Shown: one piece after another, positions 49,400 through 58,092 of the stretch
How the letters are laid out: every line of letters starts with the position of its first letter
How positions within the stretch are numbered: the first letter of the stretch is position 1
NCBI RefSeq assembly: GCF_040649515.1
Contig: NZ_JBEZFP010000001.1
Span: 124,001-188,000, forward strand
Length of the DNA stretch: 64,000 bases
Direction: 5' to 3'
Origin: Yinghuangia elevatio
GTDB taxonomy: Bacteria > Actinomycetota > Actinomycetes > Streptomycetales > Streptomycetaceae
The notes under the pieces: model-generated
The model's input: only the letters and a program-made list of their open reading frames with translations
Told to the model about the DNA's origin: nothing
Databases searched by the model: none
Position numbers and translations under genes: made by a program

Positions 49400-50238
49400 G
49401 CACCGACCACCAACATGCGCGCGCATCGCTCGGTGCGCGGCTGCGGGAGCTGCGCACCGACGCGGGTCTGACCGGCCGGGAGGTCGCCCGCCGTCTGGAC
49501 TGGCCGCCTTCGAAGGTGTCGAAGCTGGAGACCGGCAGGCAGACTCCGAGCACTGGCGACCTGGAAGCTTGGGCCCGCATCGTGGAGAGGCCCGACGCCG
49601 CTCACGAACTGTGCGCCCTACTGCGCAGTTTCGAGACCCGGTACCGCACGTGGAAGCGACAGCTCGCCACCGGCCACCGGGCGCGCCAGGAGGCCGGTGT
49701 CATCGAGATGCAGCGCACCCGCACGCTCCGTGGGTTCGAGAGCGGCATCATTCCCGGCATCTTCCAGACCGCGGACTACGCACGGAATGTCCTGACCCGC
49801 TACGCCGAGCTGCGCGGCACTCCGCGCGACATCGAGCCTGCCGTCAACGCGCGCATGAAACGCCAAGAGGCGTTGTACGCACCCGGGCGCCGGATCCATG
49901 CCTTGCTCTGGGAAGGCGCGTTGCGCGTCCTGGTGTGCCCGCCCGACGTCCTCGCGGGACAACTCGACCGGCTGAGCGGTGTCCTGGGCCTGAGCAACGT
50001 CTCGCTCGGCGTCATCCCGTTCGAGGCGCCTCTGGGCGTGGCGCCGGGCGACGGCTTCTGGATCTACGACCACCGGCTCGTGATCTCCGAGACCTGGCAC
50101 GCCGAGATGTGGCTCGACGACCACGACAGCATCACGTTGTTCACCACCATCTGGGACTCGCTCAGCTCGGCCGCGGTCCACGGGCAGAAGGCGCAACGTC
50201 TCATCGCACGAGCGCACGCCGCTCTGCGTACCGGCTGA
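49396..50238 (+). CDS. Scr1-type XRE regulator with DUF5753 domain
   Basis: This 280-residue protein has an N-terminal XRE helix-turn-helix (about 11-65: LGARLRELRTDAGLTGREVARRLDWPPSKVSKLETGRQTPS) and a C-terminal DUF5753 domain (about 95-270: GFESGIIPGIFQTADYARNVL, NARMKRQEALY, LGVIPFEAP). It overlaps DUF6879 by 4 bp. Its usual partner DUF397 is not adjacent; the only DUF397-like ORF in the window lies 25 kb away. Confidence 0.9.
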   Translation: MSTDHQHARASLGARLRELRTDAGLTGREVARRLDWPPSKVSKLETGRQTPSTGDLEAWARIVERPDAAHELCALLRSFETRYRTWKRQLATGHRARQEAGVIEMQRTRTLRGFESGIIPGIFQTADYARNVLTRYAELRGTPRDIEPAVNARMKRQEALYAPGRRIHALLWEGALRVLVCPPDVLAGQLDRLSGVLGLSNVSLGVIPFEAPLGVAPGDGFWIYDHRLVISETWHAEMWLDDHDSITLFTTIWDSLSSAAVHGQKAQRLIARAHAALRTG

Positions 50239-50324
50239 GCAACGCCGAGACTTCTTCGACGAGCTTCGAGAAATCCCGAGAAGCACCCGCGTTCGCCACA
50301 GTCACACGCTCCTACCGTCGACTG

Positions 50325-50525
50325 ATGGCGAGCGACACCACACCCGGACGGCAAACGTGCGTCGGCCCGAGCGGCGATCCTGAGCGGCCCGTCGCGGTCC
50401 GGCTCCTCGCGGGCGGCGCCCCCGAACACCTCAGCCGCGAGGACGCGTGGCGACTTTGGCATCAGCTGCAAGCCGAGCTCGTCCGCACATTGCCGTATCC
50501 GCCGCCGTACCCGCCCACCCGATAA
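50325..50525 (+). CDS. Small hypothetical protein
   Basis: This 66-residue product begins MASDTTPGRQTCVGPSGDPE and contains RLLAGGAPEHLSREDAWRLWHQLQAEL, a helical stretch, then a Pro-rich end (YPPPYPPTR). It follows the XRE gene by 86 bp in the same direction. Family unknown; small downstream proteins are usual in these operons. Confidence 0.55.
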   Translation: MASDTTPGRQTCVGPSGDPERPVAVRLLAGGAPEHLSREDAWRLWHQLQAELVRTLPYPPPYPPTR

Positions 50526-50570
50526 GTCGGCGCCGACCCACCGCGCGCCAACGAGGGCAAGGCGATACCC

Positions 50571-50756
50571 ATGTTCATGACCCGGTTCCGCTTCTGGGAC
50601 TACGGCGGCGTGATCGTCGAGATCCCCGTCGACGAACCCGACGACACCGTTCCACCCACCCACTTCAAGGACGTCCCGGCGCATTGGCCCCGATCAACCG
50701 TCCGAAGATCACCCACCCCGGCCGCCGACCGGCACCCCGCACAACCTCCCGGCTAG
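50571..50756 (+). CDS. Small hypothetical protein
   Basis: This 61-residue product begins MFMTRFRFWDYGGVIVEIPV and ends in a Pro-rich tail. No domain recognised. The first or third codon may be the start. It may be the last gene of the DUF6879/XRE transcript. Confidence 0.4.
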   Translation: MFMTRFRFWDYGGVIVEIPVDEPDDTVPPTHFKDVPAHWPRSTVRRSPTPAADRHPAQPPG

Positions 50757-50866
50757 GACCAGGATGCGAGGGCGCCAACTGCTCGGTCTGAAGCGGCTGT
50801 TTGTGCCGTACGCGATCCGCCCGACCCATGTCGGGCAGCTGCGGGGCGGGGGGTGCGGGAATGAGT

Positions 50867-50899
50867 CGACCCCTGCCTGTTGTGCCAGGTCAGGGGTCG
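50867..50899 (-). terminator. Hairpin downstream of tRNA-Ser
   Basis: Nine-base arms CGACCCCTG (50867-50875) and CAGGGGTCG (50891-50899), with inner pairing. It begins 18 bp past the tRNA 3' end and is probably its terminator. Confidence 0.6.
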
Positions 50900-50916
50900 G
50901 CTCTGGTTCTGCTGTG

Positions 50917-51005
50917 CGGAGGGCGTGGGATTCGAACCCACGAACTGGGTCACCCCAGTTAGCGGTTTTCAAGACCGCCGCCATCGGCCGCTAGGCGAGC
51001 CCTCC
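50917..51005 (-). tRNA. tRNA-Ser (anticodon UGA)
   Basis: Read on the minus strand the 89-base element has acceptor arms GGAGGGC and GCCCTCC with discriminator G, a D-loop CCTAGCGGCC, the anticodon loop CTTGAAA (anticodon TGA), a long variable arm (CTGGGGTGACCCAG) typical of class II tRNASer, and the T-loop GGTTCGAATCC. CCA is not encoded. It lies between htrA and small ORFs. Confidence 0.97.
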
Positions 51006-51037
51006 AGGCCCGCGGTCCTTGGGGGTTGCGGGCCTGG
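51004..51037 (-). terminator. Hairpin between htrA and tRNA-Ser
   Basis: Arms CCAGGCCCGC (51004-51013) and GCGGGCCTGG (51028-51037) are perfect 10-bp partners. It ends at the first bases of the tRNA and probably terminates htrA or shapes the tRNA leader. Confidence 0.55.
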
Positions 51038-51089
51038 ACAGTCTCTCATGGGCGGGCGATGCGATCACCGGGGATTCGGGGTCGGCGCG

Positions 51090-52724
51090 TCAGCCGGACT
51101 GGTCGCCTTCGCGCTGGCCGAGGGTGACCTCGGTGGTGGCCTCCTTGCCGTCGCGCTGGTAGGTGAGCTTGACCTTTTCGCCCGGCTTGTGGCTCCAGAT
51201 CTCGCTGAAGAGTTCCTCGTAGCTGGTCACCGGGTGGTCGTCGAGCTTGGTGATGACGTCGCCGGCCTTGAGGCCGGCCTTGTCGGCGGGGCCGCCGGGG
51301 GTGACCGGGGCCTGGCCCTGGACGGTGTTGGGGCGGATGCGGGCGCCGACGCCGGTGTACTCGGGGTCGGGGATGACGCCGACCTGGGCGTACACCGGCT
51401 TGCCGGTCTGGATCAGGGTGTCGGCGACCCACTTGGCCTGGTTGATCGGGATGGCGAAGCCCAGGCCGATGCTGCCGGCCTGCTGGCCGCCGAACGGGTC
51501 GGAGCCGCTGCCGGCCGAGCGGATGGCGGAGTTCACGCCGATGACGCGGCCCTGCGCGTCGAGGAGGGGGCCGCCGGAGTTGCCGGGGTTTATCGACGCG
51601 TCGGTCTGCAGCGCGTTCATGTACGAGGTCTGCTGCTGGTCGCCGGAGGCCACCGGGCGGTTCTTGGCGCTGACGATGCCGGTGGTGACGGTGCCGTCCA
51701 GGCCGTACGGCGAGCCGATGGCCAGGACCGCGTCGCCCACCGCGACGTTGGCGCTGTCGCCGAGCGGGAGCGGCTTGAGGTTCTGGACGCCGTCGACCTT
51801 CACGACCGCCAGGTCGTAGCCCTCCGCGCGGCCGACGATCTTGCCCGGCACGGTCGTTCCGTCGGAGAACGTCACGGTGAGCTCGCCGCCGTCGGCGGCG
51901 AGGGAGACGACGTGGTTGTTGGTGAGGATGTGGCCCTGGTCGTCCATGACGAACCCGGCGCCGGTGCCCTCCTGGGCGGTGCGGCCGGTGCCGCTCTTGG
52001 TCTTGATGGTCACGGTGCCGGGGAGTGCCTTGGCCGCTATCCCGGCGACCGACTCGGGCGCGCGGTTGAGCGAGGCCGGGTCGACCGGGCCGTTGGTGGA
52101 ATTGACGCTGGACGACGCCTTGTTGTCGTCGCGGTCGGCCACCCAGGCGCCGATGCCGCCGCCGATGCCGCCCGCGAGGAGTGCGGTGAGGACGGCGGTG
52201 GCCACCAGCGGGTTCGGCCGGCGTCGGCGCCGGGCCGGGACAGGTGCGCCGAAGCCCGGGTAGCCGGGGTACGGCGCCGCGGGGAAGCCATACGGCGGGG
52301 TGCCGGGCGGGGCTCCCGGGGGCGCGGTCGCGGCGCCGACCGCGGTGTCACCCATACCGGCGGCCGCCCCCTCGTGGGGCGCGGGCATGCCGAACGCGGC
52401 GGCGGCGACGGATTCGGCCCCGGCCTGAGGTGCGGCCTGGTGTGCCGGTGCCTCCGGCTGCGCGGCGGGAGTGTCCTGGGGCAGGCCCACCGGGGCCTTC
52501 GAGGGCTCCGGGCCGGCCGCCGCGGCGCCCGATGCGGCGGCGGGGAAGGCCGGGGGCTCGGACGGCTCGGCAGGCTGCCGGGCGGACGGCTCCGCGGCGG
52601 AGGCGGACGGCTCGGGCGCGCCCGCCGGCGCGGCGGGGTCGGGCCCCTGCTCCACCGGGTCCGGGCGATGTGCCTCGCCCGGGGGTACGCCAGGGTTCTC
52701 GCCCGGGAATTCGCGATCGCTCAT
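51090..52724 (-). CDS. Membrane-anchored HtrA/DegP-type serine protease with PDZ domain
   Basis: This 544-residue protein has a long Pro/Ala/Glu-rich cytoplasmic region (1-165), one transmembrane helix (about 172-195), an S1C trypsin-like domain with catalytic H271 (TNNHVV), D304 (YDLAVVKV) and S383 (GNSGGPL), and a C-terminal PDZ domain (about 440-540). It would degrade or refold misfolded proteins outside the membrane. The ATG at 52724 follows GAGGTGG. It is monocistronic and followed by a hairpin and a tRNA. Confidence 0.95.
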   Translation of the reverse strand: MSDREFPGENPGVPPGEAHRPDPVEQGPDPAAPAGAPEPSASAAEPSARQPAEPSEPPAFPAAASGAAAAGPEPSKAPVGLPQDTPAAQPEAPAHQAAPQAGAESVAAAAFGMPAPHEGAAAGMGDTAVGAATAPPGAPPGTPPYGFPAAPYPGYPGFGAPVPARRRRRPNPLVATAVLTALLAGGIGGGIGAWVADRDDNKASSSVNSTNGPVDPASLNRAPESVAGIAAKALPGTVTIKTKSGTGRTAQEGTGAGFVMDDQGHILTNNHVVSLAADGGELTVTFSDGTTVPGKIVGRAEGYDLAVVKVDGVQNLKPLPLGDSANVAVGDAVLAIGSPYGLDGTVTTGIVSAKNRPVASGDQQQTSYMNALQTDASINPGNSGGPLLDAQGRVIGVNSAIRSAGSGSDPFGGQQAGSIGLGFAIPINQAKWVADTLIQTGKPVYAQVGVIPDPEYTGVGARIRPNTVQGQAPVTPGGPADKAGLKAGDVITKLDDHPVTSYEELFSEIWSHKPGEKVKLTYQRDGKEATTEVTLGQREGDQSG

Positions 52725-53090
52725 GCGGCCACCTCGCCACGTTCGGCGCCGCGTCCGCGAAGCCCGCCCCCCACATTGGTTCGCACGGTGAGCTCGCTCA
52801 CGCGGCACCTCCACTCATCGGAAACTCGGCACGACCAGGGTTGCCGATGACCTGTCGGAACACGGTTAACACGTAGGCCGGATCGGTGCGGGACTCTTTA
52901 TCCCGGGATTATCCGGCAGTGCGCGCGAGCGTGCCCGGCGACGCGTCCGAACGGACACGCCGCCGCGGGGCGAATGCGGGCGGACCGGCCTGAACACCCC
53001 TCGTACCAGCCCCGTCGGGGCCGCGGTCCGCGGCTGGGCCGATCAGCCGAACACCCCGATCAACCGAACACCGATCAACCGAGGAACCGA
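52725..53090. other. Intergenic region upstream of htrA
   Basis: This 366-bp gap holds the htrA promoter and leader and the 3' region of the zinc-ribbon gene. At 53035-53095 a GATCAACCGA-type unit is repeated a few times. No gene or classic operator is seen. Confidence 0.5.
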
Positions 53091-53507
53091 TCAGTCGAAG
53101 AGCTGCTGCATGAAGCTCTTGCGGCCGTGGCGCCCGTGTCCGTAGTAGCCGCCGTGGCCGCCGCGGCGGTGGCCGTAGTAGCCCTGCTGGTGGCCACGCC
53201 GGCCGTGGCCGTAGTACGCGTGCCCGCCCTGCCCGTGCGGCGCCGCCGCCGGGTAGGGGGCCGGCACCGGGGCGACGTACCCGGGGGCGGCGGGCGGCGG
53301 CGGGGCCTGCTGCGGGTAGCCCTGCTGGGGGTACGGCTGCTGCGGGTACTGCTGCTGGGTCCAGCTCTTCTCGGCGTTCATGATGTGCTCCAGCTCGCCG
53401 TGGTCGAGGAAGATCCCCCGGCACTGGGTGCACTGGTCGACCGTCACACCGGCACGCTGGTAGGTCTGCATCATTCCGCGGCAGCGCGGACAGGTCAGGT
53501 TAGTCAT
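53091..53507 (-). CDS. TFIIB-type zinc-ribbon protein with Gly/Tyr/His-rich tail
   Basis: This 138-residue protein has an N-terminal zinc ribbon (CPRCRGMMQTYQRAGVTVDQCTQCRGIFLDHGELEHIM), with cysteine pairs CxxC and CxxC, and a long low-complexity tail of PQQ, then Gly/His/Tyr repeats (GHGRRGHQQGYYGHRRGGHGG). The function is unknown; such proteins may bind metal or nucleic acid. TACGTT lies just before the ATG, so the mRNA may be leaderless. It is divergent from the riboswitch-controlled permease. Confidence 0.82.
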   Translation of the reverse strand: MTNLTCPRCRGMMQTYQRAGVTVDQCTQCRGIFLDHGELEHIMNAEKSWTQQQYPQQPYPQQGYPQQAPPPPAAPGYVAPVPAPYPAAAPHGQGGHAYYGHGRRGHQQGYYGHRRGGHGGYYGHGRHGRKSFMQQLFD

Positions 53508-53596
53508 GTCCGCAAACGTACTCGCGGATCGCCGCTGTGGTACCCCACCTCTGGGAGGAGATCGCGGCTGCGCGTACTCTGCCCTGCAAACCAATC

Positions 53597-53695
53597 GCGG
53601 GAGCTCGGACGAACCGGGCTGAGAGGGCGGCTGGAAGCGACGCTTCCCGGGCCGCCGACCGCTCGAACCTGACCGGGTAATGCCGGCGTAGGGAG
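53597..53695 (+). promoter_or_regulatory. TPP riboswitch of the pyrimidine permease gene
   Basis: The aptamer blocks GGGAGCTCGGAC, GGGCTGAGAGGG, AACCTGACCGGGTAATGCC and GGCGTAGGGA are present in order. A long variable stem (GGCTGGAAGCGACGCTTCC) extends P3. It ends a few bases before the GAGGAG of the permease gene, so it probably controls translation. Confidence 0.96.
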
Positions 53696-53707
53696 AAGAG
53701 GAGAGCC

Positions 53708-55084
53708 ATGTCGGCTCCTGCCGCCACCGAACCGCGTCCGAATTCGGGTGGTATATCCGGCCCGCCGGAAGCACCGCTCGTCCTCGACACGGACCCGCCG
53801 AAGCCCCTCGGCTTCCGCGACCAGTTCTCCTTCTGGGCCAACCTCGGCGTCAGCCTCATCGGCTTCAGCGGCGCCGCGGCGTTCCTCCAGCCGTACGGCT
53901 ACCCGCAGTTGTCGCTGATCGCCGCCTCCCTGGCCATCGCGATCGGCACTGTCGTCGGCACCGCGATGGTCGCCGTGTCCGGCCTGCCCGGCGCGGCGAC
54001 CGGCGCGCCGGCGATGGCGCTGCTGCGCGGGCTGTTCGGGACGAAGCTGTCGTACCTGCCCACCGGCATGAACATCGTGCAGTGCGTCGGCTGGGGCGTG
54101 TTCGAACTGACCGTCATCGCGATGGGCATCGAGAAACTGACCGACGGCAAGGGCCCGCACTGGCTGTACGTCGTGATCGCCGGCGTCGTCACCACCGCGA
54201 TGTCGCTGCGCCCCCTCGGCATGCTGCGCATCCTGCGCCGCTACGTCACCATCGCCGTCGGCGTCGCGATGCTCTACTTCACCGTGCAACTGGTGCGCGC
54301 GGGCGTACCCGACCTCACCGAGGGCTCTTGGAAGGGCTTCCTCCCCGTCGTCGACGCGTCGGTGGCGCTCGCGGTCTCGTGGGTCCCGCTCGCGTCCGAC
54401 TACACGCGCCATTCGCGCGACGGGAAGACCGCGTTCTGGGGCGCGCTCGGCGGCTACTCGACCACCGGCATCTGGTGCAGCCTCCTCGGCATCCTCGCGC
54501 TCGCGCAGACGAAGCCCGACCAGGACGTGTTCGACACCCTGCTCGGCATCTCCGCGGGTTGGCTGTTCTTCGCCGTGCTGGTGGTCCGCGAGGTCGACCA
54601 GAGCTTCGCCAACGTGTACTCGACGGCCATGTCGATCCAGAACCTCGTGCCGCGCCTCGACCGGCGCTTCATCTGCGTTGCGGTCGGCGCGCTCGTCACC
54701 GGGTTCGCGATGCTCATCGACGACTTCTCGAAGTACGAGAGCTTCCTCTACCTGATCGGCTCCGTCTTCGTGCCGCTCCTCGGCGTCACGGCCGTCGACT
54801 GGTTCCTCGGCCGCGGGCGCACCGCGTGGAACCTCGGCCAGGACGCCCCCGCGCGCTGGGCGATGCTCGTGCCGTGGGTGCTCGGTTTCGCGGTGTACCA
54901 GCTGATCAACCCGGGATCGATCGGTTGGTGGGCGCGTTTCTGGACAGATGTCCAGGACACCCTGAACGTGCACCCGCAGAGTTGGACTTCGGCCACGCTG
55001 TTCGCCTTCGCCGCGTCGGCGCTGGGCACGCTTGCCCTGGTCCGGCTGGACAGGGCCCGGACAGCGGGCCGCAAGACCCGCTGA
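53708..55084 (+). CDS. cytX: CytX-type hydroxymethylpyrimidine/cytosine permease
   Basis: This 458-residue NCS1-family transporter has about twelve transmembrane helices: FWANLGVSLIGFSGAAAF near the start, NIVQCVGWGVFELTVIAMGIE, and VPLASDYTRHSRDGKTAFWG. The TPP riboswitch upstream identifies the cargo as a thiamine precursor, most likely hydroxymethylpyrimidine, as for CytX. The ATG follows GAGGAGAGCC. Together with thiC it forms a riboswitch-controlled pyrimidine supply set. Confidence 0.93.
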   Translation: MSAPAATEPRPNSGGISGPPEAPLVLDTDPPKPLGFRDQFSFWANLGVSLIGFSGAAAFLQPYGYPQLSLIAASLAIAIGTVVGTAMVAVSGLPGAATGAPAMALLRGLFGTKLSYLPTGMNIVQCVGWGVFELTVIAMGIEKLTDGKGPHWLYVVIAGVVTTAMSLRPLGMLRILRRYVTIAVGVAMLYFTVQLVRAGVPDLTEGSWKGFLPVVDASVALAVSWVPLASDYTRHSRDGKTAFWGALGGYSTTGIWCSLLGILALAQTKPDQDVFDTLLGISAGWLFFAVLVVREVDQSFANVYSTAMSIQNLVPRLDRRFICVAVGALVTGFAMLIDDFSKYESFLYLIGSVFVPLLGVTAVDWFLGRGRTAWNLGQDAPARWAMLVPWVLGFAVYQLINPGSIGWWARFWTDVQDTLNVHPQSWTSATLFAFAASALGTLALVRLDRARTAGRKTR

Positions 55085-55098
55085 CCGGATGGCCGAAA

Positions 55099-55131
55099 AG
55101 GTGACCACCACGCGTCGACGGGTGGTCACCT
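55099..55131 (+). terminator. Hairpin after the permease gene
   Basis: Eleven-base arms AGGTGACCACC (55099-55109) and GGTGGTCACCT (55121-55131). It follows the permease stop by 14 bp. Confidence 0.75.
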
Positions 55132-55162
55132 GCTGTTGGGGACGAAGTGGCACGATGGCGAG

Positions 55163-55972
55163 GTGACCGCTCATTCCGCGGCGACCGTGCACGTGGTCGC
55201 GCACCGTGGCTCGTCCGAGGACGTACCCGAACACACGCTCGCCGCCTATGTGAAGGCGATCGACGACGGCGCCGACGCCCTGGAGTGCGACGTACGCCTC
55301 ACCGCCGACGGCCACCTGGTCTGCGTGCACGACCGCCGCGTCAACCGCACCTCCAACGGACGCGGCCTCGTCTCGACGCTCGAGCTCGCGGACCTGTCGA
55401 CGCTCGACTTCGGCTCGTGGAAGGCCGGCGGCCTGCACGGCAACGACCCCGAGGCCCCGGAGTGGGACCGCAAGTCGGTCCTGACCCTGGACCGGCTGCT
55501 GCAACTGGTCGTCGACGCCGACCGCCCGGTGCAGCTGGCCATCGAGACCAAGCACCCCACGCGGTACGCCGGTCTCGTCGAGCGCCGCCTCGTCGAACTC
55601 CTGGAGCGCTTCGGCCTCGCCCGGCCGCCGGACGACGGCCCCTCGCCGGTCCGCGTCATGAGCTTCAGCCAGATGTCGCTGCGGCGCATGCGCTACCTGG
55701 CCCCGCGCCTGCCCGCGGTGTTCCTGATGGAGCGCGTGCCGCTGCGCTTCCGGGACGGCACGCTGCCCAAGGGCGTGCGCATCGCGGGCCCCAGCATCGA
55801 GATCGTGCGCGCCCACCCGCGTTTCGTGGCCCGCCTGCACCGGGCCGGTCACCGCGTCCACGTCTGGACCGTCGACCGGCCCGAGGACGTGGAGCTCTGC
55901 CTGCGCCTCGGCGTCGACGCGATCATCACCAACCGGCCCGGCAGCGTCATCGCGCAGGTGACCGGCGGCTGA
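55163..55972 (+). CDS. Glycerophosphodiester phosphodiesterase
   Basis: This 269-residue TIM-barrel enzyme hydrolyses glycerophosphodiesters to glycerol-3-phosphate and an alcohol. It shows VVAHRGSSEDVPEHTLAAY with catalytic histidine H14, E41 and D43 (ALECDVRLTADGHLVCVHD), H56, and later VWTVDRPEDV and IITNRPG. No signal peptide is seen. The GTG at 55163 is chosen; CACGATG upstream could serve as a -10 for a leaderless mRNA. Function is well supported. Confidence 0.93.
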   Translation: MTAHSAATVHVVAHRGSSEDVPEHTLAAYVKAIDDGADALECDVRLTADGHLVCVHDRRVNRTSNGRGLVSTLELADLSTLDFGSWKAGGLHGNDPEAPEWDRKSVLTLDRLLQLVVDADRPVQLAIETKHPTRYAGLVERRLVELLERFGLARPPDDGPSPVRVMSFSQMSLRRMRYLAPRLPAVFLMERVPLRFRDGTLPKGVRIAGPSIEIVRAHPRFVARLHRAGHRVHVWTVDRPEDVELCLRLGVDAIITNRPGSVIAQVTGG

Positions 55973-56319
55973 GCCGCCGACCCGGGGGCGCAAAAGCCGC
56001 TTCGCGCGCCAACTGACCTTCCGGGCACGGGAATCCGTACCAGAGTGTGTCGGGTGGCGGCGCGGATCGCGGCCTGCCCGGTGGTGGCATCGGTAACAAC
56101 TCCTCATCAGGACCGGCCACCCCCTCAGCTTCCTCCGCCCATAGGGGGTAGAAATGGGGGCGTACGCCGGTGCCCGGCGCCGACACCCACGGCGCGGGGG
56201 CGGGGCCCGGCGTGGCGGGGGGACCGTCCCGGATCGCGCGGGCGGATGACGAGACTGTTTCCGATCGACGCACACCGGGCATCCCATGCCCGACGTGTGG
56301 GTGAGAAGGAGGTCCGGGG
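55973..56319. other. Intergenic region before the RsbW-like gene
   Basis: About 350 bp with no gene and no convincing hairpin. A Shine-Dalgarno AAGGAGG ends the region. The promoter of the next gene is expected here. Confidence 0.4.
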
Positions 56320-56802
56320 GTGGCAATGGTCGTGGCCCGTGGGGTGCCCGATTCAGAGGCTGTACTCGTCCCGCACGCCTCCGTCGGCGTCGGTGCCGCC
56401 CGGCACCGTCTGATCGCCGACCTCACCGATCGCGGACTGCCCGCAGTTCTCGTCGACGACGCCGCTCTGGTGCTGTCCGAACTGCTGAGCAACGCGCTCA
56501 AGCACGCGCACGCCCTGCCGTCCGGCAGTGTGCGGGCCGCGTGGGCGGTGCGTCCGGACGATCTGCTGGCCATCGAGGTGACGGACGGCGGCGGCCCGAC
56601 CCGCCCGCGACAGGCGAGCCCGTCGCTGACCGCGCGCGGCGGACGCGGCCTGTCGATCATCGACGCGCTGGCGGCGGACTGGGGGGTGCGCGGCTCGGTC
56701 GACGAGGTCACCGTGTGGGCCCTCCTGCCGACCTGCCGCGAAGAGGCCGAGGAACCGGCGGAGAACTGGGAGTTCGACTTCGACGCCGCCGAGCCGCTGT
56801 AA
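56320..56802 (+). CDS. RsbW-like HATPase (anti-sigma or serine kinase type) protein
   Basis: This 160-residue protein is an ATP-binding GHKL domain of the single-domain type common in streptomycetes: N-box LSELLSNALKHAHA (N58), G1-box IEVTDGGG, and G2-box ARGGRGLSII. Such proteins act as anti-sigma factors or serine kinases for an antagonist. No sigma factor or antagonist is adjacent. The GTG at 56320 follows AAGGAGG by 7 bases. The C-terminus is acidic (WEFDFDAAEPL). Confidence 0.88.
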   Translation: MAMVVARGVPDSEAVLVPHASVGVGAARHRLIADLTDRGLPAVLVDDAALVLSELLSNALKHAHALPSGSVRAAWAVRPDDLLAIEVTDGGGPTRPRQASPSLTARGGRGLSIIDALAADWGVRGSVDEVTVWALLPTCREEAEEPAENWEFDFDAAEPL

Positions 56803-56945
56803 CGCGCGGCGGATCCCGCCGGTGCCCGCGCGGTGCCGGGGGTGAGGCGCCCGACGTCGCGGAATGGGCTATATGCCGGGAGCGGACTACGCTCGGCGGT
56901 CGTCAATCGTCTATCACGCGATCCGCGACCGGGAGAGATCTCAGC

Positions 56946-57917
56946 ATGGGCAAGAAGGCCGCGCGGAAGGGCCAGCACAGCACGAAGACGACCACCGCCA
57001 CGGACACGGTTCCGGTGGTCGGCGGGCGTGAACCCTGTCCTTGCGGCTCGGGCCGCCGCTACAAGGCGTGCCACGGTCGGGAGGCGGCCACCGCCGCCGA
57101 GACCCTGGTGCACCGGCCCTTCGAGGGACTGGCCGACGAGTGCGACTGGGTCGCGCTGCGGGAGCTGGTTCCGGCCGCGACGGCGCAGCTGAAGCTGGCC
57201 GCCGGGGTCGACGACGCGGACCGCTCGGTCACGCTCGCGACCGTCCTGCCGATGGCGTGGCCGGCGCTGCGCCGCGACAACGGCTCGGTGCTCATCGGCC
57301 TCCAGACGCACACCAGTTCCGGCGACGTCAGCCGCGACCTGGCCGACGCCCTGGAGCGCGCGCTGGCCGCCGAGGACGGTACGCCGGTCACTCCCGGCCC
57401 GCTGCCGGGCCCCGGGCCGCGCCTGCAGGACCTGCTCGACGTCTCGGCGCCGCTCGCGGTGACCGTGCACGAGGGCTTCGACTTCTGGGTCGAGGACGCC
57501 GAGGCCGCCACCGGCGACGTCGCGGCCTCGCTGGAGCGCGCGAACGCGGCGGCGACGCCGACCGCGCGCCTCACGTCGGTGGACGCGGCGTACTGGTGCA
57601 GCATGCGTGAGAAGAATCACCTGCGCTGGGTCATGCCGCACCCGGAGGAGGAGCTGCTCGACGCGATCGCCCGGCTGCACGCCGCCGAGTCGTCGTCGCT
57701 CGGCGAGGGCACCCGCTTCGTCGGGTCCTTCCGCGCGCACGGCCTGCTGGTCCCGGTCTGGGATCTGCCGGGCGGGATGACCGCCGACGACGTCGAGAAG
57801 CCCGCCGCGGACTTCGGCGTACGTTTGGCCGAATCCCTCGCAGACACAACGCCTCTGACTACTCGTCAGCGCAGCGCGCGGAACGGCCTCCTGAACCGCC
57901 AGATCACCCTGAACTGA
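56946..57917 (+). CDS. DUF5926-type protein with SEC-C zinc motif
   Basis: This 323-residue protein begins with a basic stretch and a SEC-C zinc-binding motif (CPCGSGRRYKACHG, residues 31-44). The rest matches the streptomycete DUF5926 family: HRPFEGLADECDWVALRELVPAATAQL, VTVHEGFDFW, WCSMREKNHLRWVMPHPEEELL. The SEC-C motif was once taken as SecA-related. Function is unknown. A terminator follows the stop. Confidence 0.85.
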   Translation: MGKKAARKGQHSTKTTTATDTVPVVGGREPCPCGSGRRYKACHGREAATAAETLVHRPFEGLADECDWVALRELVPAATAQLKLAAGVDDADRSVTLATVLPMAWPALRRDNGSVLIGLQTHTSSGDVSRDLADALERALAAEDGTPVTPGPLPGPGPRLQDLLDVSAPLAVTVHEGFDFWVEDAEAATGDVAASLERANAAATPTARLTSVDAAYWCSMREKNHLRWVMPHPEEELLDAIARLHAAESSSLGEGTRFVGSFRAHGLLVPVWDLPGGMTADDVEKPAADFGVRLAESLADTTPLTTRQRSARNGLLNRQITLN

Positions 57918-57926
57918 TGCCCCGCG

Positions 57927-57970
57927 GCCGCCGCGTGGACCACGCCGAGTGGTCCGCGCGGCGGCTTCCT
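57927..57970 (+). terminator. Terminator of the SEC-C protein gene
   Basis: A 17-bp stem with one G-U pair (GCCGCCGCGTGGACCAC with GTGGTCCGCGCGGCGGC) and a 5-base loop, followed by TTCCTT. Confidence 0.85.
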
Positions 57971-58063
57971 TGATACCGGCAACTGTCGGCAAGAAGCGGG
58001 CTGGGAACCGGCGATCTGCGGGCCGTCAAGTCGGGATTCCCCGTGAAGGGAGCCCCGCCACAC

Positions 58064-58080
58064 ATTGGACTAGGTCCAAT
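58064..58080. promoter_or_regulatory. 17-bp palindrome upstream of the candidate small RNA
   Basis: Arms ATTGGAC and GTCCAAT around TAG. It lies 12 bp before a -35-like TTGGGT, a typical position for an operator or activator site. Confidence 0.6.
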
Positions 58081-58092
58081 TACGCCCCGGAC

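Noticed and set aside
50764..50994. Short plus-strand ORF over the tRNA-Ser gene
   Set aside because: It crosses the tRNA and a hairpin and shows no protein family; the tRNA structure is unambiguous.
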